In this document: positions 1 to 8,004 of the stretch, one piece after another | Numbering within the stretch: the first letter of the stretch is position 1 | Layout: every line of letters starts with the position of its first letter | Assembly: GCF_040298565.1 (NCBI RefSeq) | Contig: NZ_JBEPAK010000002.1 | Span: forward strand, 76,943-140,942 | Direction: 5' to 3' | Length of the DNA stretch: 64,000 bases | Origin: Kitasatospora sp040298565 | GTDB lineage: Bacteria; Actinomycetota; Actinomycetes; Streptomycetales; Streptomycetaceae | Notes under the pieces: model-generated | What the model saw: the letters and a program-made list of their open reading frames with translations, nothing else | Databases searched by the model: none | What the model was told of the DNA's origin: nothing | Program-made: the position numbers and the translations under genes

Positions 1-217
1 CGGGCGGGCGCTGCCCGGGGCGGCCGTCGCCGGGGCCCTGTCCCCACGGCGGCGGCAGCTGGGGGCGGTCGTCGCCGCCCTGGCCGCCGTTGCCCCCCGG
101 GCCCTGGCCGGGCCAGCCGCCGCGCGGCTGCCACGGCTGGTCCGGGGCGTCCGCCGGCGGCGGCGCGAAGGGGTTGTGCTCGCCGTTGTCGTCGCCGCTG
201 CTCATCGGTTCAGCCAT
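1..217 (-). CDS. Pro/Gly-rich protein of unknown function, N-terminal part only
   Basis: Only the first 72 codons are in the window; the gene runs off the left edge. The visible part begins MAEPMSSGDDNGEHNPF and continues as a Pro/Gly/Gln-rich, low-complexity tail of the kind that precedes the membrane segments in many actinobacterial membrane proteins. No domain can be recognised. Two starts are possible: ATG at 217, and ATG at 205 (Met5). AAGGA ends directly before the first ATG and 12 nt before the second, so neither spacing is ideal. It is divergent from purN, and the 12 bp palindrome at 449-460 lies between the two. Coding is supported by open frame and codon bias only. Confidence 0.5.
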   Translation of the reverse strand, partial: MAEPMSSGDDNGEHNPFAPPPADAPDQPWQPRGGWPGQGPGGNGGQGGDDRPQLPPPWGQGPGDGRPGQRPP

Positions 218-654
218 TCCTTCTCGGTCGGGGCCCGGGCGGAGGGTCTCGTGTCGGAGCGGTCTCCGCGTCCCCCCATGATCCCGCAGCCGTCCGGGCG
301 CCCGGCGGGGGCCCGTGCCCCCGGGCCGGCGGGGAGTCCCGGCCCCGGCCCGGCGAGGCCCCGAACCCGGGCCGGCGGGCAGTCGCGTCCCGGCCCGGCG
401 GCGGTCCGCGACCGGGGCGCCCCGGGCCCGAGGAGATCCCCGTCTCAACTACGCGCGTAGCGCTGCCCGGACCGTGCGGAGGCCGTCCGACCAGCCGTTA
501 TCGTGGTGACGGTCAGCAGCTCACATCGGTTCCCGGGGCTCCGCGTCGCGGCGGGTTCCCCCGGTGTTCCCCTTCGCTCGACCTGCCGTTCGTAGTGGCC
601 CCACCGCCGGTGGACGTACCAGCGGACGGCGCCCGACCAACGGAGAATCGCGCA
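218..654. other. Intergenic region between the left-edge gene and purN
   Basis: This 437 bp stretch holds no convincing gene. It contains one exact copy of the CTACGCGCGTAG palindrome (449-460). A TATCGT hexamer near 498-503 could serve as a -10 for purN. The palindrome is about 195 bp from the purN start and about 230 bp from the left gene, so which gene it serves is open. I searched by eye for the terminal CCGCCTGGGC-type element of a ZTP (pfl) riboswitch and did not find it. Confidence 0.6.
449..460. promoter_or_regulatory. CTACGCGCGTAG palindrome, copy 1 (purN side)
   Basis: Exact 12 bp palindrome, identical to the copies before add, deoC and the purine nucleoside phosphorylase. It is the only copy next to a biosynthetic rather than catabolic operon, and it is far from the purN start. 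Confidence 0.65.
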
Positions 655-1314
655 GTGGCCGCCGCCCCCGCCCAGCTCTTCCCGCCCCGTACGCCCGGAC
701 CGGCTCGCCTGGTGGTGCTGGTCTCCGGCTCCGGCACCAATCTGCAGGCGCTGATCGACGCCGTCGCCGACCCCGCCTACGGCGCCGAGATCGTCGCCGT
801 GGGTGCGGACCGGGACGGCATCGCCGGTCTGGAGCGCGCCGAGAAGGCCGGTCTGCCGACCTTCGTCCACCGCGTGAAGGACTTCCCGGACCGGGCCGAG
901 TGGGACCGCGCGCTGACCGCCTCCGTCGCCGGACACGAGCCGGACCTGGTGGTCACGGCCGGCTTCATGAAGATCCTCGGCCCCCGGTTCATCACGGCCT
1001 TCGCCGGGCGGATCGTCAACACCCACCCCGCACTGCTGCCCGCCTTCCCCGGCGCCCACGGCGTCCGCGACGCCCTCGCGTACGGGGTGAAGGTCACCGG
1101 CTGCACCGTCCACCTGGTCGACGCCGGGGTGGACACCGGGCCGATCATCGCGCAGGGCGTCGTCGAGGTCGTCGACGCCGACCACGCCGATGGCGGCGAC
1201 GCGCTGCACGAGCGCATCAAGACTGTCGAGCGCAAGCTGCTCGTCGACGTCGTGGGCCGGCTGGCCCGCGAAGGTCACCGCATCGAGGACCGAAAGGTAT
1301 GGATTCCGGCATGA
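655..1314 (+). CDS. purN: Phosphoribosylglycinamide formyltransferase
   Basis: Transfers the formyl group of 10-formyl-tetrahydrofolate to GAR in de novo purine synthesis. The 219-residue protein has the N-terminal SGSGTNLQ nucleotide/phosphate loop (about residues 24-31), the catalytic N-x-H of NTHPALLP (N122, H124) and the catalytic Asp of VDTGP (D160). The GTG at 655 is chosen because GGAG lies 9 nt upstream and the length fits the family; an in-frame GTG at 595 would add an atypical 20-residue leader. The stop overlaps the second possible purH start as ATGA, so purN and purH form a coupled operon that carries out two formyl-transfer steps. Confidence 0.95.
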   Translation: MAAAPAQLFPPRTPGPARLVVLVSGSGTNLQALIDAVADPAYGAEIVAVGADRDGIAGLERAEKAGLPTFVHRVKDFPDRAEWDRALTASVAGHEPDLVVTAGFMKILGPRFITAFAGRIVNTHPALLPAFPGAHGVRDALAYGVKVTGCTVHLVDAGVDTGPIIAQGVVEVVDADHADGGDALHERIKTVERKLLVDVVGRLAREGHRIEDRKVWIPA

Positions 1315-2882
1315 GCTCCACCACGCCGCCCGTTTCGGAGAACATCCGTCCGATCCGTCGCGCGCTGATCAGCGTGTACGACAAGACCGGTCTGGAGGAG
1401 CTGGCCCAGGGCCTGCACGCCGCCGGGGTCGCCATCGTCTCCACCGGCTCCACCGCCGGCCGGATCGCCGCCGCCGGTGTCCCGGTGACCGAGGTCTCCG
1501 AGCTGACCGGCTTCCCGGAGTGCCTGGACGGCCGCGTGAAGACGCTGCACCCCCGGGTGCACGCCGGCGTGCTGGCCGACCTCCGGCTGGAGTCGCACCG
1601 CGCGCAGCTGGCCGAGCTGGGCGTCGAGCCCTTCGACCTGGTCGTGGTCAACCTCTACCCGTTCAAGGCCACCGTCGCCTCCGGCGCCACCCCGGACGAG
1701 TGCGTCGAGCAGATCGACATCGGCGGCCCGAGCATGGTCCGCGCCGCCGCCAAGAACCACCCCTCGGTGGCCGTCGTGGTCGACCCGGCCCGCTACGCGG
1801 ACGTGCTCAAGGCCGTCCAGGACGGCGGCTTCGACCTGGCCACCCGCAAGCGCCTGGCCGGTGCCGCGTTCGCCCATACCGCCGCCTACGACGTGGCCGT
1901 CGCCTCCTGGTTCGAGGCCGGCTACGCCCCCGGCGACGAGCGCTTCCCCGGCTTCCTCGGCGGCACCTGGGAGCGGCAGGACGTGCTGCGCTACGGCGAG
2001 AACCCGCACCAGGGCGCCGCGCTGTACAGCGACGGAACGGGCGGCCTGGCCGGCGCGCGGCAGCTGCACGGCAAGGAGATGTCGTACAACAACTACGTCG
2101 ACACCGACGCCGCCCGCCGCGCCGCGTACGACCACGCCGAGCCGGCCGTCGCGATCATCAAGCACGCCAACCCGTGCGGCATCGCGATCGGCGCCGACGT
2201 CGTCGAGGCGCACCGCAAGGCGCACGAGTGCGACCCGGTCTCCGCGTACGGCGGCGTGATCGCGGTCAACCGCCCGGTCACCGTCGAGCTGGCCGAGCAG
2301 ATCGCCCCGATCTTCACCGAGGTTGTCGTGGCCCCCGGCTACGAGGAGGGCGCTGTCGAGGTGCTGGCCCGCAAGAAGAACCTGCGGGTGCTGCTCGCCC
2401 CGGAGCCCCCGGCCAACCGCCAGGAGATCCGTCCGATCTCCGGCGGCGTGCTGCTCCAGGACGCCGACCGGGTGCACGCCGAGGGCGACGACCCGGCGAA
2501 CTGGACGCTGGCCAGCGGCGAGGCGCTCTCCGAGGCCGAGCTGGCCGAACTGGCCTTCGCCTGGCGGGCCTGCCGGGCCGTCAAGTCCAACGCGATCCTG
2601 CTGGCCAAGGACGGCGCCTCGGTCGGCGTCGGCATGGGCCAGGTCAACCGGGTCGACTCCTGCAAGCTCGCGGTCGAGCGGGCCGGCGAGCGGGCCGCGG
2701 GCTCGTACGCGGCCTCGGACGCCTTCTTCCCGTTCCCGGACGGCCCGGAGATCCTGATCGCCGCGGGCGTGAAGGCGATCGTGCAGCCGGGCGGTTCGAT
2801 CCGTGACGAGCAGGTCGTCGAGGCGGCCGCCAAGGCGGGCGTGACGATGTACTTCACCGGCGCCCGGCACTTCTTCCACTGA
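1299..2882 (+). CDS. purH: Bifunctional AICAR formyltransferase / IMP cyclohydrolase
   Basis: Catalyses the last two steps to IMP. The N-terminal MGS-like cyclohydrolase domain begins RPIRRALISVYDKTGLEE and contains GRVKTLHPRVHAG; the C-terminal AICAR transformylase domain contains the conserved YGENPHQ and a later KHANPCG stretch with the catalytic Lys-His pair. The length (527 aa) is normal. Two starts are possible: ATG 1299 (MDSGMSS, GAGG 10 nt upstream) and ATG 1311, which gives the classical ATGA overlap with purN. I prefer 1299 on ribosome-binding-site spacing; 1311 would give 523 aa. It is followed by a strong hairpin terminator. Confidence 0.95.
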   Translation: MDSGMSSTTPPVSENIRPIRRALISVYDKTGLEELAQGLHAAGVAIVSTGSTAGRIAAAGVPVTEVSELTGFPECLDGRVKTLHPRVHAGVLADLRLESHRAQLAELGVEPFDLVVVNLYPFKATVASGATPDECVEQIDIGGPSMVRAAAKNHPSVAVVVDPARYADVLKAVQDGGFDLATRKRLAGAAFAHTAAYDVAVASWFEAGYAPGDERFPGFLGGTWERQDVLRYGENPHQGAALYSDGTGGLAGARQLHGKEMSYNNYVDTDAARRAAYDHAEPAVAIIKHANPCGIAIGADVVEAHRKAHECDPVSAYGGVIAVNRPVTVELAEQIAPIFTEVVVAPGYEEGAVEVLARKKNLRVLLAPEPPANRQEIRPISGGVLLQDADRVHAEGDDPANWTLASGEALSEAELAELAFAWRACRAVKSNAILLAKDGASVGVGMGQVNRVDSCKLAVERAGERAAGSYAASDAFFPFPDGPEILIAAGVKAIVQPGGSIRDEQVVEAAAKAGVTMYFTGARHFFH

Positions 2883-2889
2883 GTGCACG

Positions 2890-2927
2890 AAGCGGCCCGG
2901 CCCCTCCGAGGAGGGGCCGGGCCGCTT
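2890..2927 (+). terminator. Strong hairpin terminator after purH
   Basis: Perfect 17 bp stem (2890-2906 with 2911-2927) and a 4 nt CGAG loop, with no long U tract, as is usual in high-GC actinomycetes. It starts 8 bp after purH and faces the convergent gene at 2948-3553, so it probably serves both strands. Confidence 0.85.
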
Positions 2928-2947
2928 CGCGTTGTCCTGCCGTCCGG

Positions 2948-3553
2948 TCAGTAGCGCGGACGGTTGAACCAGTTGACGCCGTCCCGGACGCACATGGCGG
3001 TGATCCAGATGATGCTGATCGCCAGCCACAGGAAGGCCATCACCAGGCCCACGGCGGTGCCGGCCGAGATGGCGCCCAGCAGGATGAGCAGGCCGACCAG
3101 GCCCCCGAGCGAGCCGTACACGATGGTGGTGACCCGGACGGTGTTGCCGCCCTTGCCGAACTTCGCGCCGAGCGTGATGGACAGCGCGGCGAAGAGCGCG
3201 AACAGGACGGCGACGACGATGATGACGCCGGCGGCGGCGTCGCCCATCGCGGTGAACGGGTTGTCGTCCGTCGTGTGCTTGATGGTGTTGGTGGCGTCCT
3301 TGGCGGCCGCACCGATGATCAGGTAGATGATCGCGAGGATCGTCTGCACGCCGCCCACGATGAACAGCAGCACCCGGGCGGTCATCACCAGGCCCGGCAT
3401 GGACTGCGGAACGGCCGGCGCGTAGCCGTAACCCGGCGCGGCCGGCGGGTAGCCGTACCCCGGTGAGGGCGGCGGCGGGGCCTGCTGCGGGTAGCCGTAG
3501 CCCGGCGCGGGCGGCTGGCCGTACGGGTTGTTCGGGTCGGGCGGGTAAGTCAT
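2948..3553 (-). CDS. Pro/Tyr/Gly-rich membrane protein with four TM segments
   Basis: A 201-residue protein. It starts with about 60 residues of repeated PGYGYP-type low-complexity sequence, followed by four hydrophobic segments: VLLFIVGGVQTILAIIYLII, a second around AGVIIVVAVLFALFAALSI, a third around GSLGGLVGLLILLGAISAG, and a last AFLWLAISIIWITAM. This is the common actinobacterial layout of a cytosolic Pro-rich tail plus a four-helix membrane domain; the function is unknown. The start ATG at 3553 has GGAGG 5 nt upstream. A longer frame beginning at 3580 would lose that site. It is convergent with purH. Confidence 0.8.
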   Translation of the reverse strand: MTYPPDPNNPYGQPPAPGYGYPQQAPPPPSPGYGYPPAAPGYGYAPAVPQSMPGLVMTARVLLFIVGGVQTILAIIYLIIGAAAKDATNTIKHTTDDNPFTAMGDAAAGVIIVVAVLFALFAALSITLGAKFGKGGNTVRVTTIVYGSLGGLVGLLILLGAISAGTAVGLVMAFLWLAISIIWITAMCVRDGVNWFNRPRY

Positions 3554-4033
3554 GGATGCCTCCGGGCAGTTACGGGACACGGGGACGGGACGGCGGAGGA
3601 CCCGGTTGCGGCCGGCGAGTCGGGTCGACGACGGAACGGGACGGTATCGGAGCGCAGTGACAGCCCGGCGGCGGTGACGGGCGCGGGCCGGCTCAGCAGT
3701 CCGGTGAGGAACGGACGAGCACGCGCCGGGACGGGCGCGGCACGGCGAGGACGGCGCCGTGGCGGTCGGGCTGCTCGGTCTGCTGTGGTCGGATCACTGG
3801 CTCTTTCCCCCGGGTACGCCCCCGCCGTGGGATCCGTCGGCCCGTCACCGGGCCGGGTCGCGGCAGGGGATGCCCGCATATCGTCGTCCGGACGGCAGTA
3901 CCGTGTCCAGCCGGTTCCGCGGGCCGGGCCGAGACTGTGGCGCAACCGCAATGTGGTGCGGACCTTCCGTACCCGTTCGGTCGCCAGGGCGGCCCCGGTA
4001 CGGAGGGCGGCCGCGATCCGGGAGAATGGGGTC
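3554..4033. other. 480 bp intergenic region before folD
   Basis: No convincing gene. Open frames here are GC-driven and extend folD or run antisense without a ribosome binding site or recognisable protein features. It must hold the divergent promoters for the membrane protein (2948-3553) and folD. A GAGAAT hexamer 6 nt before the folD ATG looks like a leaderless-type -10. No folate- or ZTP-riboswitch signature was recognised. Confidence 0.5.
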
Positions 4034-4888
4034 ATGACTGCCCAGATTCTCGATGGCAAGGCCACCGCCGCCGCGATCAAGTCCGAACTCGCCGCCCGCG
4101 TGGCGGCCCTCAAGGCGAAGGGCGTCACGCCCGGCCTCGGCACCGTCCTGGTCGGCGACGACCCGGGCAGCCGCTGGTACGTCAACGGGAAGCACAAGGA
4201 CTGCGCCGAGGTCGGCATCGCCTCGATCCAGCGCGAGCTTCCCGCGACCGCCACCCAGGAGGACGTCGAGAACGTCGTCCGCGAGCTCAACGCCGACCCG
4301 GCCTGCACCGGCTACATCGTGCAGCTGCCGCTGCCCAGGGGCCTGGACCAGAACCCCGTCCTGGAGCTGATGGACCCGGACAAGGACGCCGACGGGCTGC
4401 ACCCGACCTCGCTGGGCCGGCTCGCCCTGGGCATCGAGGGCCCGCTGCCGTGCACCCCGCTGGGCATCGTCGAGCTGCTGCGCCGCCACGACGTCGAGAT
4501 CGACGGCGCCGAGGTGGTCGTGGTCGGCCGCGGCATCACCGTCGGCCGCTCGATCGGCCTGCTGCTGACCCGCCGCAGCGAGAACGCCACCGTGACCCTG
4601 TGCCACACCGGCACCCGCGACCTCGGCGCGCACCTGCGCAAGGCCGACATCATCGTGGCCGCCGCGGGCGTGCCGCACCTGGTCAAGCCGGAGGACGTCA
4701 AGCCGGGCGCGGCGGTGCTGGACGTGGGCGTCAGCCGCAGCGAGGGCAGGATCGTCGGCGACGTGCACCCGGGCGTGGCCGAGGTGGCAGGCTGGATCTC
4801 CCCGAACCCCGGCGGCGTGGGCCCGATGACCCGCGCGATGCTGCTCAACAACATCGTCGAGGCGGCCGAGCGCCGCGTCGGCGTCTGA
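4034..4888 (+). CDS. folD: Methylenetetrahydrofolate dehydrogenase / methenyltetrahydrofolate cyclohydrolase
   Basis: Makes 10-formyl-THF, the cofactor used by PurN and PurH upstream. The 284-residue length is typical. The catalytic segment is SRWYVNGKHKDC with Tyr49 and Lys53 in the YVxxK motif. The substrate-binding QLPLPRGLD and DKDADGLHP motifs follow, then PCTPLGIVELL and the NADP-binding GRGITVGRS, the actinobacterial variant of GRSxxVG. ATG 4034 is chosen because residue 1 there matches the family start (MTAQILDGKA). The next gene begins 19 nt after the stop, so the two are likely cotranscribed. Confidence 0.95.
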   Translation: MTAQILDGKATAAAIKSELAARVAALKAKGVTPGLGTVLVGDDPGSRWYVNGKHKDCAEVGIASIQRELPATATQEDVENVVRELNADPACTGYIVQLPLPRGLDQNPVLELMDPDKDADGLHPTSLGRLALGIEGPLPCTPLGIVELLRRHDVEIDGAEVVVVGRGITVGRSIGLLLTRRSENATVTLCHTGTRDLGAHLRKADIIVAAAGVPHLVKPEDVKPGAAVLDVGVSRSEGRIVGDVHPGVAEVAGWISPNPGGVGPMTRAMLLNNIVEAAERRVGV

Positions 4889-4907
4889 CCCCAGAGGGAC
4901 GGCGAGC

Positions 4908-5333
4908 ATGACTGAACCGCGACCGGCGCGGTCCCGGCGCAGGCCGGTCAAGACGACCGGCACCCTGCCGCCCGAGGGCGCGGCCCCCGCCCTCGGGCGC
5001 GACCACGCCCTGCCGGTCCGGCAGTGGCCGATAACGCTGGTCCTGTCGGTGGTCGGGGCCGGCCTCGCGGTCACCTGGTTCGCCGACTTCAAGGACGGCT
5101 TCAAGTACGGGCTGCTGATCCTCGGCATCGGGGTGCTGCTCGGCGCCGTGCTGCGGCTGGTGCTGCCCGAGGTCGGGATGCTGGCGGTCCGCAGCCGCTT
5201 CACCGACGTGCTGGTGCTGGCCTTCCTGGGGGCCTCGATCGTGCTGCTGACCCTGGTGGCGCAGCCGAACCCGTGGCTGGAAATCCCGTTGCTCGACAAC
5301 ATCGGCCAGCTGATCGGCCGGCCCAAGCACTGA
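4908..5333 (+). CDS. DUF3017 family small membrane protein
   Basis: A 141-residue protein with a basic N-terminus (PARSRRRPVK) and three hydrophobic segments: WPITLVLSVVGAGLAVTWF, YGLLILGIGVLLGAVLRLVL and VLVLAFLGASIVLLTLVA. The actinobacterial DUF3017 family has this size and position directly behind folD. The function is unknown. AGAGGGACGGCG upstream of ATG 4908 provides a ribosome binding site. Confidence 0.85.
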   Translation: MTEPRPARSRRRPVKTTGTLPPEGAAPALGRDHALPVRQWPITLVLSVVGAGLAVTWFADFKDGFKYGLLILGIGVLLGAVLRLVLPEVGMLAVRSRFTDVLVLAFLGASIVLLTLVAQPNPWLEIPLLDNIGQLIGRPKH

Positions 5334-5350
5334 GCCCGCCCTGCGCGCGG

Positions 5351-5388
5351 CCGCGGCCCCCGTCCGCCCGTCCGGACGGGGGCCGCGG
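5351..5388 (+). terminator. Terminator after the folD operon
   Basis: Perfect 16 bp GC stem (5351-5366 with 5373-5388) and a 6 nt loop, starting 17 bp after the DUF3017 gene. Confidence 0.8.
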
Positions 5389-5473
5389 TGCGTCCCGTCC
5401 GGTCTGTTCTGTGACGCATCAGCCACGCCCGCACACGCGGCGTACGCTTCCCTTTGCGATAACCTGACGCCGG

Positions 5474-5491
5474 TCTCTCGATGTCGAGAGA
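5474..5491. promoter_or_regulatory. TamR-like palindrome upstream of mdh
   Basis: TCTCTCGATGTCGAGAGA is a perfect 8 bp inverted repeat with a 2 bp centre, 61 bp upstream of the mdh start and just after a GATAAC -10-like hexamer. MarR-family operators have this size and symmetry. In S. coelicolor the MarR protein TamR, which responds to citrate and aconitate, is reported to control central carbon genes. Assignment to TamR is inference from shape and gene context. Confidence 0.6.
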
Positions 5492-5552
5492 TCATCCTGG
5501 CTCCAGTGCCGGTGTGCCTGGGGCACCTGGCGATTTGCTGGAGAAGGTAGAA

Positions 5553-6545
5553 ATGACCCGCACCCCCGTCAACGTCACCATCACCGGAGCCGCCGGCCAG
5601 ATCGGCTACGCGCTGCTCTTCCGCATCGCCTCGGGCCACCTGCTCGGTGCCGACGTGCCGGTGAACCTGCGCCTCCTGGAGATCCCGCAGGGCCTCAAGG
5701 CCGCCGAGGGCACCGCGATGGAGCTCGTCGACTGCGCCTTCCCGCTGCTGCGGGACATCAAGATCACCGACAACCCGAACGAGGCCTTCGACGGCGCCAA
5801 CGTCGCGCTGCTGGTCGGCGCCCGTCCGCGCACCGCCGGCATGGAGCGCGGCGACCTGCTGCAGGCCAACGGCGGCATCTTCGGCCCGCAGGGCAAGGCC
5901 ATCAACGACCACGCCGCGGACGACATCAAGGTCCTGGTCGTCGGCAACCCGGCCAACACCAACGCCCTGATCGCCCAGCGCAACGCCCCCGACGTCCCGG
6001 CCGAGCGCTTCACCGCGATGACCCGCCTGGACCACAACCGCGCCGTCGGCCAGCTGTCGGCCAAGACCGGCGCCCTGGTCTCGGACATCAAGCGCGTCAC
6101 CATCTGGGGCAACCACTCCGCGACCCAGTACCCGGACATCTTCCAGGCCGAGGTCGCCGGCAAGCCGGCCTTCGAGGCCGTCGGCAGCGACCAGGCCTGG
6201 CTGGAGAACGACTTCATCCCGACCGTCGCCAAGCGCGGCGCCGCCATCATCGACGCCCGCGGCGCCTCCTCGGCCGCCTCGGCCGCCAACGCCGCCATCG
6301 ACCACGTGTACACCTGGGTCAACGGCACCGCCGAGGGCGACTGGACCTCCATGGGCGTCGTCTCCGACGGCTCCTACGGCGTCCCGCAGGGCCTGATCTC
6401 CTCCTTCCCGGTCACCACCAAGGACGGCAGGTTCGAGATCGTCCAGGGCCTGGAGATCTCCGACTTCTCGCGCGCCCGCATCGACGCCTCGGTCAAGGAG
6501 CTGGCCGAGGAACGCGACGCGGTCCAGGAGCTGGGCCTCATCTGA
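5553..6545 (+). CDS. mdh: Malate dehydrogenase
   Basis: NAD-dependent oxidation of malate to oxaloacetate in the TCA cycle. The 330-residue protein opens with the dinucleotide motif TGAAGQIGYALL (Gly12, 15 and 18). It carries the substrate-binding Arg93 and Arg99 in RPRTAGMER, the Asp160/Arg163 pair in LDHNRAVGQL and the catalytic His188 in IWGNHSA. ATG 5553 is preceded by GGAGAAGG at 5 nt, an excellent site. The gene appears monocistronic, with a TamR-like operator in front and a hairpin behind. Confidence 0.97.
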   Translation: MTRTPVNVTITGAAGQIGYALLFRIASGHLLGADVPVNLRLLEIPQGLKAAEGTAMELVDCAFPLLRDIKITDNPNEAFDGANVALLVGARPRTAGMERGDLLQANGGIFGPQGKAINDHAADDIKVLVVGNPANTNALIAQRNAPDVPAERFTAMTRLDHNRAVGQLSAKTGALVSDIKRVTIWGNHSATQYPDIFQAEVAGKPAFEAVGSDQAWLENDFIPTVAKRGAAIIDARGASSAASAANAAIDHVYTWVNGTAEGDWTSMGVVSDGSYGVPQGLISSFPVTTKDGRFEIVQGLEISDFSRARIDASVKELAEERDAVQELGLI

Positions 6546-6567
6546 GCCCCGCCCGCACGGTCCGTCC

Positions 6568-6611
6568 CGGCGGCCCGCCCCCTTCCGCGACCGGGAGGCG
6601 GCGGGCCGCCG
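6568..6611 (+). terminator. Probable terminator after mdh
   Basis: Perfect 12 bp inverted repeat (6568-6579 with 6600-6611) and a 20 nt loop. Confidence 0.6.
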
Positions 6612-6643
6612 CCGTGTCCGGGGCTTCGACCGCACCGGCCACC

Positions 6644-6657
6644 TACACTGGCCCGCT
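6644..6657 (+). promoter_or_regulatory. Leaderless-type promoter of the CNNM gene
   Basis: TACACT lies 8 nt before the GTG start, with no Shine-Dalgarno sequence between. A -10 at this distance places the transcript start at or near the start codon. No clear -35 was seen. Confidence 0.55.
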
Positions 6658-7983
6658 GTGAACGAAACCCTCGGGGACGCCGCGCTCGTCCTCGTCTTCA
6701 TCCTGCTGGGCGGGCTGTTCAACGTCGCCGAGATCTCGCTGATCTCGCTGCGCGAGGGCCAGATCCGGGCGCTGGAGGGGCACGGCACCCGGCGCTCGGC
6801 CCGTGCCGCCCACCTGGCCGCCGACCCGAACCGCTTCCTGGCCGCCGTCCAGGTCGGTGTGACCTGCATGGGCTTCCTGTCCGCCGCGTTCGGCGCCGAC
6901 ACTCTGTCGGGCAAGGTCGCCCCGCTGTTCGTCCGGGCCGGGCTGTCCGAGGGCGTGGCCGACGCGGTCGCCCTGGTCGGCCTCACCCTGGTGATCAGCT
7001 ACGTCTCGCTGGTGCTCGGCGAGCTCACCCCCAAGCGGATCGGCCTCCAGCGCGCCGAGTCCATCGCGGTGGTCGCCGCGCCCGTGGTGGACGTGATGTC
7101 CGTGGCGCTGCGTCCGGTGATCTGGCTGCTCGGCCACTCCACCAACCTGATGGTCCGCCTGCTCGGCGGCGACCCGGCGGCCGGACGCGGCTCGATGAGC
7201 TCCGAGGAGCTCCGCGGCCTGGTCGCGGCCAACACCGAACTGGGCAGCGACGAAAGGGCGTTGATCGCGGACGTGTTCGCCGCAGGGGAGCGCCAGCTGC
7301 GCGAGGTGATGGTCCCGCGCACCGAGGTGACCTTCCTGGACGCCGAGCGCCCGCTGAACGCCGTACGGCACCAGGCCGAGACCTCGCCGCACTCGCGGTA
7401 CCCGGTGGTCGAGGGCAGCGCCGACGCCGTGGTCGGCTTCGTCCACGTCCGGGACCTCTACGGCGCCCGCGGCGAGCAGGCCGTCAAGGTCCGCGACCTC
7501 GCCCGTCCCGTCAAGCTGCTCCCCGGCACCAAGCGGGTGCTGGAGGCGATGGGCGAGATGCGCCGGGAGGGCCACCACCTGGCCATCGTGGTCGACGAGT
7601 ACGGCGGCACCGCCGGGATCGTCACCCTGGAGGACCTGGTCGAGGAGGTGGTCGGCGAGATCCGGGACGAGTACGACCGGCCGGAGACCGCCACCACCCG
7701 CCGGCTGGCCGGCGGCGGCATCGAACTGGACGGCCTGCTCAACCTCGGCGACTTCGAGGAGGAGACCGGCGTCACCCTGCCCGAGGGCCCGTACGAGACG
7801 GTGGCCGGCTGCCTGGTCGCCTCGCTGGGCCGGCTGCCCCGGGACGGCGACCAGGCCCGCGTCCCGCTGCACGGCGGCGGGGCGGTGCTGCTGACGGTGG
7901 CCAAGGTGGAGGGCAGGCGGATCGCCCGGGTGAGGGTGAGTGCCGTCACACCCGCCGAGCCTGCGGGGGCGGAGGTTTCCTGA
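6658..7983 (+). CDS. CNNM/CorC-type (hemolysin C family) transporter-like protein
   Basis: A 441-residue membrane protein in the usual order. A DUF21/CNNM membrane domain (about residues 1-190) contains SLVLGELTPKRIGLQ. A pair of CBS domains (about 205-325) includes VMVPRTEVTFL and DEYGGTAGIVTLEDLVEE. A CorC/HlyC C-terminal domain (about 345-430) follows. Family members bind nucleotides and Mg2+ through the CBS pair and are linked to Mg/Co export; hemolytic activity is historical naming. The GTG start is supported by the -10 hexamer 8 nt upstream. trpS starts 21 bp downstream, so the two may be read together. Confidence 0.88.
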   Translation: MNETLGDAALVLVFILLGGLFNVAEISLISLREGQIRALEGHGTRRSARAAHLAADPNRFLAAVQVGVTCMGFLSAAFGADTLSGKVAPLFVRAGLSEGVADAVALVGLTLVISYVSLVLGELTPKRIGLQRAESIAVVAAPVVDVMSVALRPVIWLLGHSTNLMVRLLGGDPAAGRGSMSSEELRGLVAANTELGSDERALIADVFAAGERQLREVMVPRTEVTFLDAERPLNAVRHQAETSPHSRYPVVEGSADAVVGFVHVRDLYGARGEQAVKVRDLARPVKLLPGTKRVLEAMGEMRREGHHLAIVVDEYGGTAGIVTLEDLVEEVVGEIRDEYDRPETATTRRLAGGGIELDGLLNLGDFEEETGVTLPEGPYETVAGCLVASLGRLPRDGDQARVPLHGGGAVLLTVAKVEGRRIARVRVSAVTPAEPAGAEVS

Positions 7984-8004
7984 GCGCCCGGTGGAACTGG
8001 AAGA

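Noticed and set aside
218..654. A ZTP (pfl) riboswitch before purN-purH
   Set aside because: The region lacks the conserved terminal CCGCCTGGGC element, as does 3554-4033 before folD.
564..2882. A 772-codon open frame on the plus strand that runs through purN into purH
   Set aside because: The first 245 codons are Arg/Pro-rich shadow sequence of purN; only the part from 1299 is PurH.
3674..4033. An N-terminal extension of folD by 120 residues
   Set aside because: FolD is complete from 4034; the extension is Arg/Gly/Ala-rich and absent from the family.
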